Source: Porphyrobacter sp. SLTP
GTDB lineage: Bacteria; Pseudomonadota; Alphaproteobacteria; Sphingomonadales; Sphingomonadaceae
Length of the DNA stretch: 64,000 nucleotides
Direction: 5' to 3'
NCBI RefSeq assembly: GCF_009905735.1
Contig: NZ_JAAALE010000013.1
Location: 1 to 64,000 of the forward strand
The notes below the pieces were generated by a model. It searched no databases. It was not told the origin of the DNA and worked only from the letters and a program-made list of their open reading frames with translations. Of this stretch, positions 26,322 to 34,193 are shown piece by piece; the stretch's first letter is position 1, and each line of letters starts with the position of its first letter. Both the position numbers and the translations under genes were made by a program.

Positions 26322-26797
26322 TCCGCCGCCTCCTGCCGCGCGGGCGGGAAGTCCTGTTCATGCAGCGGCGGCAACAGTGCCGTGGTGGTGACGAGCTGCA
26401 ATTGCTGCACGCCTCGGATTGCGCGCAGGGCATCGCACAGCTGCTTGAGCCGCACCGCAGGCCCCTGCACCAGCAGCACTTCGAGCGACTGGTCCTCTTC
26501 GAGGAACACGTGCTGCGACGAGATTACCTCTTTCAGGTAATCCACCTGCGTTTCAGCGAGTTGCTGGCGCACCCTGCCACCGCCTCCAGCATAGACGATG
26601 GTCACGGTCCCCGCGAGCGTCTCGTCCGGTCGGGTCAGCGCCTCATGCTCGGCCAACGCGTGGCGGATCAGCTCGGCGATCAGCTGCGAGCGCGAGGGTA
26701 GCCCGCGTTCCTCCACCATCATGTCGAGCTGGCGGAACAGCTCAGCCGGCAGGCTCATGCTGAGACGCGCGAGGCGAGAGGGTTCGGGGGAGCTCAT
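26318..26797 (-). CDS. NikR-fold ribbon-helix-helix regulator with a lost nickel site
   Basis: A 159-residue protein with an N-terminal ribbon-helix-helix (RLSMSLPAELFRQLDMMVEE, then SRSQLIAELIRHAL) and a C-terminal ACT-like domain that aligns with NikR, including ISSQHVFLEEDQSLEVLLVQG and AIRGVQQLQL. By alignment with E. coli NikR the four nickel ligands (His76, His87, His89, Cys95) become Val85, His96, Phe98 and Ser104, so a classical nickel site is impossible. The gene lies between the transporter genes and the UAAP genes. A dyad TATTAC-N14-GTAATA sits 18-43 bases upstream of its ATG, and a matching one precedes the transporter operon, so it is the likely local regulator. Confidence 0.82.
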   Translation of the reverse strand: MSSPEPSRLARLSMSLPAELFRQLDMMVEERGLPSRSQLIAELIRHALAEHEALTRPDETLAGTVTIVYAGGGGRVRQQLAETQVDYLKEVISSQHVFLEEDQSLEVLLVQGPAVRLKQLCDALRAIRGVQQLQLVTTTALLPPLHEQDFPPARQEAAE

Positions 26798-26809
26798 GCA
26801 GCGATCATT

Positions 26810-27613
26810 TCAATTATTACCAACTCTGTCAATCGTAATACCGTCGACCTCGACCTGTTCATCCGCCCCCGCTTCCGCAGGGACGTGCTGGACTTTGCGG
26901 GTCAATTCGAGGTCATAGACCACGGCTGCCCCATACCGTTGCGGGGCGTGCGGATCATGGCGGCGCTTGTCGAGCGTCAGCACCCGTGTGCCGAGCGAAA
27001 ACGCCTCTTTGATATCGTGGGTGACCATGATGATCGTCAGCCCATGCTCGCGCCACAGCCGGGTGATGAGCGCGTGCATATCCTTGCGGATGCCGGGATC
27101 GAGCGCGCCGAAGGGCTCGTCCAGCAATAGGATACGCGGCCGCTTGATCAGCGCTTGGGCGATGGCGAGGCGCTGCTGCATCCCGCCCGACATCTGCGCG
27201 GGGTAGAGGTGGCGGCTGTCCGCCAGCCCGACTTGCTCCAGCATCGCCTCTGCCTCTGAGATCGCGGCGCGCCGGGCGCTACCGAACAGGCGGGCGGTGA
27301 AAGGCGAGGCGGAGAACTCCAGCCCCAGCAGGGTGTTACCCAGCACTGTCAAATGCGGGAACACCGAGTAGCGCTGGAACACCACCCCGCGATCCGGCCC
27401 GCATTCCGGCGGCAGCGGCGCGCCGTCCAAAGTGATCGTCCCGCGCGTCGGCTTCTCCTGCCCCAGCACCACGCGCAGCAGGCTGCTTTTGCCCGCGCCC
27501 GAAGGCCCGATGATCGACACGAAGGAACCCTCGGCAATATCGAGCGAAATCCGTTCGAGCACGACCTTCTCGCCATACTCGACCCACAGGTTTTTCAGGC
27601 TCAGCAACGCCAT
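26810..27613 (-). CDS. ABC transporter ATP-binding protein (nitrate/taurine/guanidine type)
   Basis: A 267-residue ATPase with Walker A GPSGAGKSSLL, Q loop, signature MSGGMQQRLAIAQAL, Walker B ILLLDEPFGALD and switch His in VTHDIKEAF. It is related to the SsuB/TauB/NrtD group, which serve small nitrogen or sulfur compounds. The start overlaps the permease stop, and the 3' end holds one copy of the operator dyad within the coding sequence. With the permease and binding protein it should import the substrate of the carboxylase pathway. Confidence 0.88.
   Translation of the reverse strand: MALLSLKNLWVEYGEKVVLERISLDIAEGSFVSIIGPSGAGKSSLLRVVLGQEKPTRGTITLDGAPLPPECGPDRGVVFQRYSVFPHLTVLGNTLLGLEFSASPFTARLFGSARRAAISEAEAMLEQVGLADSRHLYPAQMSGGMQQRLAIAQALIKRPRILLLDEPFGALDPGIRKDMHALITRLWREHGLTIIMVTHDIKEAFSLGTRVLTLDKRRHDPHAPQRYGAAVVYDLELTRKVQHVPAEAGADEQVEVDGITIDRVGNN
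26815..26840. promoter_or_regulatory. operator-like dyad TATTAC-N14-GTAATA upstream of the RHH regulator
   Basis: Perfect 6-bp half-sites at 26815-26820 and 26835-26840 are separated by 14 bases, and AATTATTAC is shared on the left arm with the second copy near 29582. The site lies at the 3' end of the ATPase gene, immediately before the regulator gene. NikR-type proteins bind two half-sites spaced about two helical turns apart, which this layout fits. Confidence 0.7.
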
Positions 27614-28428
27614 CAGTGCGCGGCCCCGTGCGCCCAGCCGAACAGGCGGCGGCTGCCGCGCGACAGGGCGAAATCCATCACCACGGCGAGGATCGCGATC
27701 CAGGCGACATAGGGCAGGATCACGTCCATCGCGAGGTAGCGGCGGACGAGGAAGATGCGGTAGCCCAGCCCTACGTCAGCCGCGATGGCTTCGGCGGAGA
27801 TCAGGAACACCCAGGCCGGGCCCAGCGACAGGCGCAGCGCCTCGATCAGGCGCGGCATCGCTTGGGGCAAAGCCACCCGCAGTATCACGCCCCAGGAATT
27901 TGCGCCCAAAGTCAGAGCCTTGATCACCTGTTCGCGCGGCAGAGCGGCGATGTGTCCGGCCACGTCGCGGATCATGAACGGGGCGACCCCGATGACGATC
28001 AACGCCACTTTGGCCGTCTCGCCCAATCCGAACACGATGAACAAGATCGGCAGCAGCGCAATGGGCGGGATCACGGCAATCGCGGTGACAAGCGGGCCCA
28101 ATGTGGCTCTCACCGGGGGCAATGAACCGACAACCAGGCCGACGCAAAGTGTCGATGCCGTAGCAATGCCAAGGCCTAGCCCCAAGCGCGTGAGACTGGC
28201 GAGGGTATCGGCCCAGAACAGATATTGGCCGGACAGCGGATCGGCTTCGAAGATCAGCGCCGCCATCGCTGCGGCCATTGCTCCGGGCAGCGGCAGGATC
28301 TTGTCCGCCGCGTTATCGGAATGGCGCGCGGCAGCGGCGACGATGTAGGCGAAGGCCAGCACCACCAGCGGCAGCGCGCCCAACAGGATCGCCCGGCCTC
28401 GCCCCGGCTGGGCGGTCACCCAGCGCAT
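27613..28428 (-). CDS. ABC transporter permease (SsuC/TauC type)
   Basis: A 271-residue polytopic membrane protein with the cytoplasmic EAA-loop AALPREQVIKALTLGANSWG, the interaction site with the ATPase. The start at 28428 (MRWVTAQPGRG) lies four bases after the binding-protein stop. A frame open further upstream overlaps that gene in a non-homologous way and is not used. It is the membrane subunit of the importer in this operon. Confidence 0.85.
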   Translation of the reverse strand: MRWVTAQPGRGRAILLGALPLVVLAFAYIVAAAARHSDNAADKILPLPGAMAAAMAALIFEADPLSGQYLFWADTLASLTRLGLGLGIATASTLCVGLVVGSLPPVRATLGPLVTAIAVIPPIALLPILFIVFGLGETAKVALIVIGVAPFMIRDVAGHIAALPREQVIKALTLGANSWGVILRVALPQAMPRLIEALRLSLGPAWVFLISAEAIAADVGLGYRIFLVRRYLAMDVILPYVAWIAILAVVMDFALSRGSRRLFGWAHGAAH

Positions 28429-28432
28429 CGGC

Positions 28433-29518
28433 CTAGAGCTTCCCGTCGGCGGCGAGTTGCATATAGGTCGGATCGAAGCGCAAGGTGATCGCGGCCTTGT
28501 CACCCAGGGTCTTGCCGCCCGGGAACTCCATCCCAACCGCATCGGCCGAACGGGCACCTTGGCCGAACAGGCCTTGAGCAAAGCTGAAATCGCGCACGCG
28601 GGTCATGGTGGTGACCAGATCGGGCGAGGCCATTGCCATCAGCGCCGCCTTGGGATCGGCGTAGAGGAAGGTGGTGGCGAGCTGGCCTTCGAATTCCTCC
28701 GGCGTTGTCCCCGCCAGCTTCGCCATCGCGGCGCGGGCGGCAGCGCCCTCGGCATCCTGCCGGGCCATCAGCGTCATCGTTTCGTACCAGATCCCCGCCA
28801 ATGCCTTGCCGAGATTGGGGTTCGCCTTCAGCACCGCCGTATCGACCACCATCAGGTCAAGAATCTCACCCGGGATATCGGCCGAGGTGAACACAGCCTT
28901 CGTGCCAGCGACACCCTTCATCGTGGTCACCTGCGGGTTCCACGCCACTGCCGCAGTCACATCCGGAGCGCTGAAGGCGGCGGCGATATCGGCGTCGGAC
29001 GTGTTGACCGTCTTCACGTCGGTCAGCTTCATGCCAGAGGTCTCGAGCGCGCGGGCGAGCAGGTAGTGCGAGACCGAAAGCTCGGCGAGGTACACCTGCC
29101 GCCCCTTGATCCCCGCTACAGAATCCGCGCCCTTGAGCAGCACCGCATCATTGCCGTTGGAATAATCGCCAAGGATGATCGCCGAGGTGTCCTTGCCGCC
29201 CGCCGCCGGAATCGTCAGCGCGTCCATGTTGGCCACGGTCACGCCGTCCAGCTTGCCAGCGGTGTATTGGTTCACGCTCTCGATGTAGTCGTTGACCTGC
29301 ACGAAGGTGATCTTGACGCCGTACTTGTCTTCCCACTTCTTCACGATTCCGGCCTGCTGGGCATAGGGCCAAGGCATCCATCCAGCATAGATCGACCAAC
29401 CGATGTTGAAGTCGGTGCGGGGCGCGGATGCGTCCTCCTCGCTGCCCGAACAGGCCGTCACCGCAAGGGCGAGCGCGATAAGCAGGAAGCGGGCCGCGCG
29501 GCGGGCCAAGTGGCGCAT
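28433..29518 (-). CDS. ABC transporter substrate-binding lipoprotein (NMT1/SsuA type)
   Basis: A 361-residue exported binding protein. The start at 29518 follows GGGGA and opens a lipoprotein signal (LLIALALAVTACSGSEED, lipobox with Cys). The mature region shows the periplasmic-binding layout NIGWSIYAGWMPWPYAQQAG and VNDYIESVNQYTAGKLDGV. It is the first gene of the operon that continues through permease, ATPase, regulator, UAAP1, UAAP2, carboxylase, hydrolase, kinase and response regulator. The ligand is inferred from context to be guanidine, urea or a related compound. Confidence 0.88.
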   Translation of the reverse strand: MRHLARRAARFLLIALALAVTACSGSEEDASAPRTDFNIGWSIYAGWMPWPYAQQAGIVKKWEDKYGVKITFVQVNDYIESVNQYTAGKLDGVTVANMDALTIPAAGGKDTSAIILGDYSNGNDAVLLKGADSVAGIKGRQVYLAELSVSHYLLARALETSGMKLTDVKTVNTSDADIAAAFSAPDVTAAVAWNPQVTTMKGVAGTKAVFTSADIPGEILDLMVVDTAVLKANPNLGKALAGIWYETMTLMARQDAEGAAARAAMAKLAGTTPEEFEGQLATTFLYADPKAALMAMASPDLVTTMTRVRDFSFAQGLFGQGARSADAVGMEFPGGKTLGDKAAITLRFDPTYMQLAADGKL

Positions 29519-29581
29519 GATTCGTCCCCTATGTTGCGGGTGCGAACATCCCCTCGTTTGCTGCGTTTGTCTATGGGGAAT

Positions 29582-29607
29582 TATTACGATTGATTGCAAA
29601 AGTAATA
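29582..29607. promoter_or_regulatory. second operator-like dyad TATTAC-N14-GTAATA in the divergent promoter
   Basis: Half-sites at 29582-29587 and 29602-29607 are identical in sequence and spacing to those at 26815-26840. The dyad is 64-89 bases before the binding-protein ATG on the minus strand and 87-112 bases before the lipoprotein ATG on the plus strand, so it could control both. The gap also has no sign of a guanidine riboswitch. Confidence 0.7.
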
Positions 29608-29693
29608 TGCGCAAGGTTGCGTCAGTCTGGCAGGCATTGTGCCCTTGCGGCGCTCCTCTCCTTTCCCTGCCATGCGTGGAGGCTCAGAGACCC

Positions 29694-30695
29694 ATGACAC
29701 CCATGATGCGCAATTCCGCTGCCCGCCCGCTTGCTCTTGCCCTTGCCGCCAGCCTTGCTGTCGCGGCGTGTGCGGCTGAGGAGAGCGAACCACCCACGGA
29801 GATGGTCGGCCCCGCGCCCGACCTCACCGAAACCGCGCTGAAAGTGCCAGGCTTCGCCGATTTCCTCGCGGTCGATGGCGATACGGTGTGGGTCACCAAT
29901 GACGGACGGGTCGAGCAATGGTCGCCTGCGGGCAAGCTTGCCAGCACCCCTGTCCCCCGCCCCTGCGGCACGATGGCGATTGCGGCCGGATCGCTGTGGG
30001 TCGCCAATTGCGACGACGGTGAGCTGTGGCGCATCAACCTCAAGACCGCCGCGGTCGAAGCCAAGATCGCCACTGGCCTCGCCAATCCCAAGGGCGAAAC
30101 CAATGTGATCGCGGGCGCAGGCTCTGTCTGGGTGCCGAGCGATCCGGCAGGCAAGCTGGCGCGGATCGACCCTGCGACCAATGCGATCGTCGCGACCGTC
30201 ACCGTCACACCCGAGACGTGGTATCTCGCCTATGGCTTCGATGCGGTCTGGGCGGTGTCGAGCGAAGGCAAGGTGCTGGAGCGGGTCGATCCGGCGACCA
30301 ACGCCGTCACCGGATCAGCCGCCCTGGGCGACACGCCCGGCTTCCTCGCAGCGGGTGAAGGCGCGGTGTGGGTGCAGGAACAGGGCGATGGCACGGTCGC
30401 CAAGGTTGATCCGGCCAGCCTCAAGATCGCGGGCCGCACCAAGGTCGGCGATAACCTCAAATGGGGCGATATCGATGCCAATGGCGGCGCGGTGTGGCTG
30501 CGCACCACGGATGATCAGACGATGGTGGTGATCGATCCCGCCACGCTCAAGATCCGCGCGCGGATGGGCGATGCGGTGGGCAGCGGCGCGCTGCGCTGGA
30601 CACCCAAGGGCGTGTGGACCTCGGCCCATGACAACCAGACCCTGTCGTGGTGGAGCGCACCCGCGGCCCCGGCAACGGCCACACCCGCGCCCTGA
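29694..30695 (+). CDS. exported beta-propeller lipoprotein
   Basis: A 333-residue protein starting with a lipoprotein signal (LALAASLAVAACAAEESE, Cys in the lipobox). The rest consists of repeated units of the form xVWVxx...GxLxRIDPATNAIVAT, for example GSVWVPSDPAGKLARIDPAT and GAVWLRTTDDQTMVVIDPAT, which would fold into a six- or seven-bladed propeller of the Vgb/YVTN type. There is no visible catalytic motif; binding or scaffold roles are likely. The start at 29694 has GGAGG about ten bases upstream. It is divergent from the transporter operon and shares its operator, so it may be co-regulated. Confidence 0.78.
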   Translation: MTPMMRNSAARPLALALAASLAVAACAAEESEPPTEMVGPAPDLTETALKVPGFADFLAVDGDTVWVTNDGRVEQWSPAGKLASTPVPRPCGTMAIAAGSLWVANCDDGELWRINLKTAAVEAKIATGLANPKGETNVIAGAGSVWVPSDPAGKLARIDPATNAIVATVTVTPETWYLAYGFDAVWAVSSEGKVLERVDPATNAVTGSAALGDTPGFLAAGEGAVWVQEQGDGTVAKVDPASLKIAGRTKVGDNLKWGDIDANGGAVWLRTTDDQTMVVIDPATLKIRARMGDAVGSGALRWTPKGVWTSAHDNQTLSWWSAPAAPATATPAP

Positions 30696-30708
30696 TCGGA
30701 GCAAAAAA

Positions 30709-30742
30709 GAAGCGCGCAGAGCGGGTCGTCTCTGCGCGCTTC
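30709..30742. terminator. bidirectional rho-independent terminator
   Basis: A perfect 13-base inverted repeat (GAAGCGCGCAGAG, eight-base loop, CTCTGCGCGCTTC) stands between the convergent lipoprotein and TonB-receptor genes. It is flanked by AAAAAA on the left and GGTTTT on the right, so it can end transcripts from both strands. Confidence 0.88.
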
Positions 30743-30779
30743 AATTGGTTTTGCGACGCCCGCAAGGGCTCTTGTTGTT

Positions 30780-33314
30780 TTAGAACTTGTAACCGAACTC
30801 CACCCCGAAGCGCTGACGCGCACCCGGCGAGATGAACGATCCGCCGAACTCGACCGCGGTGATGACCTCGTTCAGATACTTCTCGTTGAACAGGTTTTCA
30901 GCATAGGCCGTGATCGACCAGCGCTTCGCATCCAGCCCGACGCGCAGATCAAACACACTGAAGGTGTCGCGCTGCGAAACCGAGTAATCGGCATCGCCCA
31001 CGAAGGCCGGCAGCGCCAGCGCCGAACCCGGCAGCAGCCCGCTGAACAGCGTCGGGTTGGGATCATCCTGCAACGTGTGGAACCACGTCGGGCCGGTGAT
31101 GCGGTAATCCGCGCGGGTGACGAAATCGATGCTGTCCGAAACCGGCAGATCAAGCTGCGTCCCGAAGTTCAGGGTGTAATCGGCGGTATAGGGCGACTTG
31201 TTGCCCACCGTCACCGGGCGCGAGGCGTTTTCGAGGATTTCGCTCTCGGTCACGTTGCCCGAACCGAACACCGTCCAGCCATCAAGGATTTCTGCCGACA
31301 GGTTAAGCTCGGCGCCGTATAGCTCGACCTCATCGATGTTCGACACCACGCGGAGCAGGCCGAAGCCGCCCACGAAGAATTCGAAGAACTGCATGTCTTC
31401 GACCTTGGTGTAGTAGCCCGCCAGATCGAAGGTCACTGCGCCGTCCAGCAGCGTGCCCTTCACGCCCGCTTCGAAGGCGCTGGAGACTTCCTTGCGGTAC
31501 TGGTCGTCAATCAGCACGTTGGTGCCGATGAAATCGTTGAACGCGGAATCGACGATTGCGGCCGAGCCCTGGTTGTTGAACCCGCCCGATTTGAAGCCGA
31601 TCCCCCAGTTGCCATAGAGGTTGATGTCGTCGGTCAGTTCATACCGCAGCGAGATTTTGGGCTGGAACTGCTTGAAGGTTTCCGATTTCGGCGCAATCGG
31701 CTGAACCGCGCCGCCCACGACGGTCTGGCCGGGGTTGATCGGCCCGCCCGTGATCGGATCGAACACCGCCGGCACAAGGCTGGACACCTGACGGTCCTCA
31801 ATGTCGTAACGGCCCGCAAAGCTGACGTTGAAGCGATCGGACACATCGGCATCGATGGACGCGAAGGCCGCATAGACGTCGGTCTTGAACGCATCGTGGT
31901 AAAGCTGCGTGGTCGGGTTGTCCGATCCCGGCGCGTTATACAGCTCGCGGATGATGCCGCGGCCAAGGTCCGCCCCAAGGCTCACCCCAACCTCGCGGTC
32001 GATGTGGAGGTAATACGCGCCGACCTGCCAGTTGATCGCGCCGTCCCCATTCGAGGCGAGGCGGATTTCGCCGCTGATGTCTTCCTGCTTGCGGATCTGG
32101 AACTGGGTGCCGTCACAGGTGGTCGGGCTGTAGGGGCCGAAAGTCGAACCATTGACCGGATCGAAGATGAACGGGACCGGGTTATTGCCGATGAAGGTCG
32201 GCTGGTTCAGCGGGAAGCCGGTCAGCGCGGCGGTGCTGGCAAAGCAGGCGTTGGACGCCGCCACCGATGCCGGTGTCGCGCCGGGGAAGGTGAAGCGGGC
32301 AAAGTCGGCCGAGGTGCTGTCTGCAGTGAGCGACTGGTCGACATCGCTGTAGAGCACCCATGCGGTCAGCGTGGTGCTTTCAAACTCATGCTCGACCTTG
32401 GCCGAGGTTTCGAAGGTCACCTGATCATTGGTCGGGCGAATGTTCGAATAGAAACCGAAGGGATGCTCGTTCACATCTTCGAAGAACGCCGGGTTCACCG
32501 CCGCAAAGTTGGGCAGGTGGAAGCTGGCGTTGAAGTTGATCGAAGCGCCGCGCAGGTCCGCATAGCGCGCCTTCACGTCGAGCTCGGTGTTCGGCCCCAG
32601 CTGCGCCACGAAGCGCCCGTCGATGCCGAAGACTTCCTGATCGTCGATTGTCTTGGAATTGCCGAGGAAGCTGTTGCGGAAGAAGCCATCGGTGGTCGAA
32701 TAATTGGCCGAGAGCACCAGCCCCGCGGTGTCGCCGATCGGGGTCGAGATGAAGCCATTGGCAAGGTAGGTGTTGTCCTGCGCCGCGCGGACCAGCATCC
32801 CGCCTTCCAGCGCATCGCCGGGCTTCAGCGTTTGCAGCACAATCGCGCCCGCCGCAGCATTGCGGCCATAGAGCGCGCCTTGCGGACCTTTCAGGATTTC
32901 GACCTGGCGCAGCGTGCCCTGGTTCTGGTTCAATTGCGCGGTGTTGGTCTTGAGGATTCCGTCGACCACCAGCGCGACCGAGCTTTCCGCGTCGCGCGCG
33001 CCGTTGATGCCGCGAATGTTGATCTGGGTGTCGCCCGCTTCGGCGGTGCCGGTGACGATGGTGACGCCCGGCGTCAGCTGGATGAAGTCATCCGCGCGCT
33101 GCACCCCGGTCTTGGCGAGCGTTTCCGCGCCGAACACGGTGACGGCGGCGGGGACGTCCTGCAAGCTTTCCGACTGGCGGCGAGCAGTGACGATGATCCC
33201 GCCTTCCTCCTCGGCAGCAGGTTCAGAGGCGGGGGCGTCCTGCGCCAGAGCGGGCGAGGACAGGGCAATGGCGCCGAGCGCCGCGCCAGAAGCAAGAACC
33301 AAACGGACATTCAT
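30780..33314 (-). CDS. TonB-dependent outer-membrane receptor
   Basis: An 844-residue receptor. A signal peptide (MNVRLVLASGAALGAIALSS, cleaved after ALAQ) is followed by a TonB-box-like IIVTARRQ, the plug domain with LQDVPAAVTVFGAETL and INIRGINGARDA, and a long beta barrel ending in the aromatic residue FGVEFGYKF. It takes up a substrate across the outer membrane. It is the last gene of the operon racemase-like, NTF2-like, NTF2-like, receptor; the whole arm shares an operator with the Hyu arm, so it likely imports the pathway substrate. Confidence 0.9.
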   Translation of the reverse strand: MNVRLVLASGAALGAIALSSPALAQDAPASEPAAEEEGGIIVTARRQSESLQDVPAAVTVFGAETLAKTGVQRADDFIQLTPGVTIVTGTAEAGDTQINIRGINGARDAESSVALVVDGILKTNTAQLNQNQGTLRQVEILKGPQGALYGRNAAAGAIVLQTLKPGDALEGGMLVRAAQDNTYLANGFISTPIGDTAGLVLSANYSTTDGFFRNSFLGNSKTIDDQEVFGIDGRFVAQLGPNTELDVKARYADLRGASINFNASFHLPNFAAVNPAFFEDVNEHPFGFYSNIRPTNDQVTFETSAKVEHEFESTTLTAWVLYSDVDQSLTADSTSADFARFTFPGATPASVAASNACFASTAALTGFPLNQPTFIGNNPVPFIFDPVNGSTFGPYSPTTCDGTQFQIRKQEDISGEIRLASNGDGAINWQVGAYYLHIDREVGVSLGADLGRGIIRELYNAPGSDNPTTQLYHDAFKTDVYAAFASIDADVSDRFNVSFAGRYDIEDRQVSSLVPAVFDPITGGPINPGQTVVGGAVQPIAPKSETFKQFQPKISLRYELTDDINLYGNWGIGFKSGGFNNQGSAAIVDSAFNDFIGTNVLIDDQYRKEVSSAFEAGVKGTLLDGAVTFDLAGYYTKVEDMQFFEFFVGGFGLLRVVSNIDEVELYGAELNLSAEILDGWTVFGSGNVTESEILENASRPVTVGNKSPYTADYTLNFGTQLDLPVSDSIDFVTRADYRITGPTWFHTLQDDPNPTLFSGLLPGSALALPAFVGDADYSVSQRDTFSVFDLRVGLDAKRWSITAYAENLFNEKYLNEVITAVEFGGSFISPGARQRFGVEFGYKF

Positions 33315-33351
33315 GGGACGGCTCTCCTGAAGAGGATTGAGAGATAGGCGA

Positions 33352-33762
33352 TCAGACGAGGACGTTGGCCCCGCTCATGTAGACATAGACTTCCTGGAAC
33401 TTCGGGCCGTCCGCACCGGGGCGCAGTCGCCAGAAATTGGTGTTTTCCAGCAACGTCACCTGCCCGGCTGCATCATGCAGTTCGGCGGTGAAGCTCGCCG
33501 TGATGCGGCCATTGGCTTCGTCTACCGTGCAGGTGAAATCGCGGTGGATGATGGTTTCGTAGGCGCCGAAGAAATCTTCGAACATCCGGCGGATTTCGGC
33601 CTTGCCGGCGTGGCGCGTGAAAGCGGTCTGGACGCAGAACAGCGCGGTGTCATGGAAGCAGTCGAGCGCGCCTTCCATGTCCTTGGCATCGACGCGGGCG
33701 AAGTATTTGTTCAGCGCAAAGTCGATCAGCTCGGCGCGCGAGAGAGTGGGTTCGTACTGCAT
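33352..33762 (-). CDS. NTF2-like/SnoaL-fold protein (second of a pair)
   Basis: A 136-residue cone-shaped NTF2-fold protein with the usual start ALNKYFARVDAKDMEGALDC and C-terminal VYVYMSGANVLV. It shares overall layout and the VYVYMSG ending with the upstream 143-residue paralogue, so the pair arose by duplication. NTF2-like proteins range from hydrolases and isomerases to ring-hydroxylating subunits and ligand carriers; no firm catalytic set is visible. The ATG overlaps the preceding stop, so both are translated together. Confidence 0.78.
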   Translation of the reverse strand: MQYEPTLSRAELIDFALNKYFARVDAKDMEGALDCFHDTALFCVQTAFTRHAGKAEIRRMFEDFFGAYETIIHRDFTCTVDEANGRITASFTAELHDAAGQVTLLENTNFWRLRPGADGPKFQEVYVYMSGANVLV

Positions 33763-34193
33763 CAGACGTCCCCTTCTTTCAGCAGGTTGTCACCCGACAT
33801 GTAGACATAGACGCGGTGGAACAACCGATCCTTCAAGTAGAAGCGGTTGCAATTTTCATACCGCAACTCCTCGCCCCCGTTGGGAGTGATCAGCACGGTG
33901 AACTGCGAGCAGATCGCGTTCGTCTCCGGGTCGGCGGTGTGGACGAAATTGCCGTGCCAGATGCTTTCAAAGTCGGCGAACAGCTTCACGAACATCGCCC
34001 GGATCGCCTCGCGGCCCTGATGGACGGTGTTGCTGGTCACCTCAGTCAGGATGGCATCCGGCGTGAAGCAATCGAGCACCTTGTCCATGTGCTTGTTATC
34101 GACCCCGTCGAAATACCGCTTGGTGACGATATCGACATAGACCGGATAGGGCAGCGCGGTCTGGCCCGACCCGCCCTCTTGCCACTCACTCAT
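33762..34193 (-). CDS. NTF2-like/SnoaL-fold protein (first of a pair)
   Basis: A 143-residue protein of the NTF2 superfamily: VTKRYFDGVDNKHMDKVLDCF, AIRAMFVKLFADFESIWHG, and a C-terminal strand pair ending RVYVYMSGDNLL. It is paralogous to the next gene. The start overlaps the stop of the racemase-like gene (ATGA). A role in the pathway of this island, for example as an isomerase or carrier, is inferred only from the operon. Confidence 0.78.
   Translation of the reverse strand: MSEWQEGGSGQTALPYPVYVDIVTKRYFDGVDNKHMDKVLDCFTPDAILTEVTSNTVHQGREAIRAMFVKLFADFESIWHGNFVHTADPETNAICSQFTVLITPNGGEELRYENCNRFYLKDRLFHRVYVYMSGDNLLKEGDV

Noticed and set aside
29519-29560. GGGGACGAATC before the binding-protein gene, considered as a mini-ykkC (guanidine-II) riboswitch
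   Set aside because: The ACGA core is present but no flanking stem pairs with it and the expected tandem hairpin is absent; it overlaps the ribosome binding site.
31896-33347. 483-codon open frame opposite the TonB receptor
   Set aside because: Antisense to clear receptor motifs; no family resemblance.
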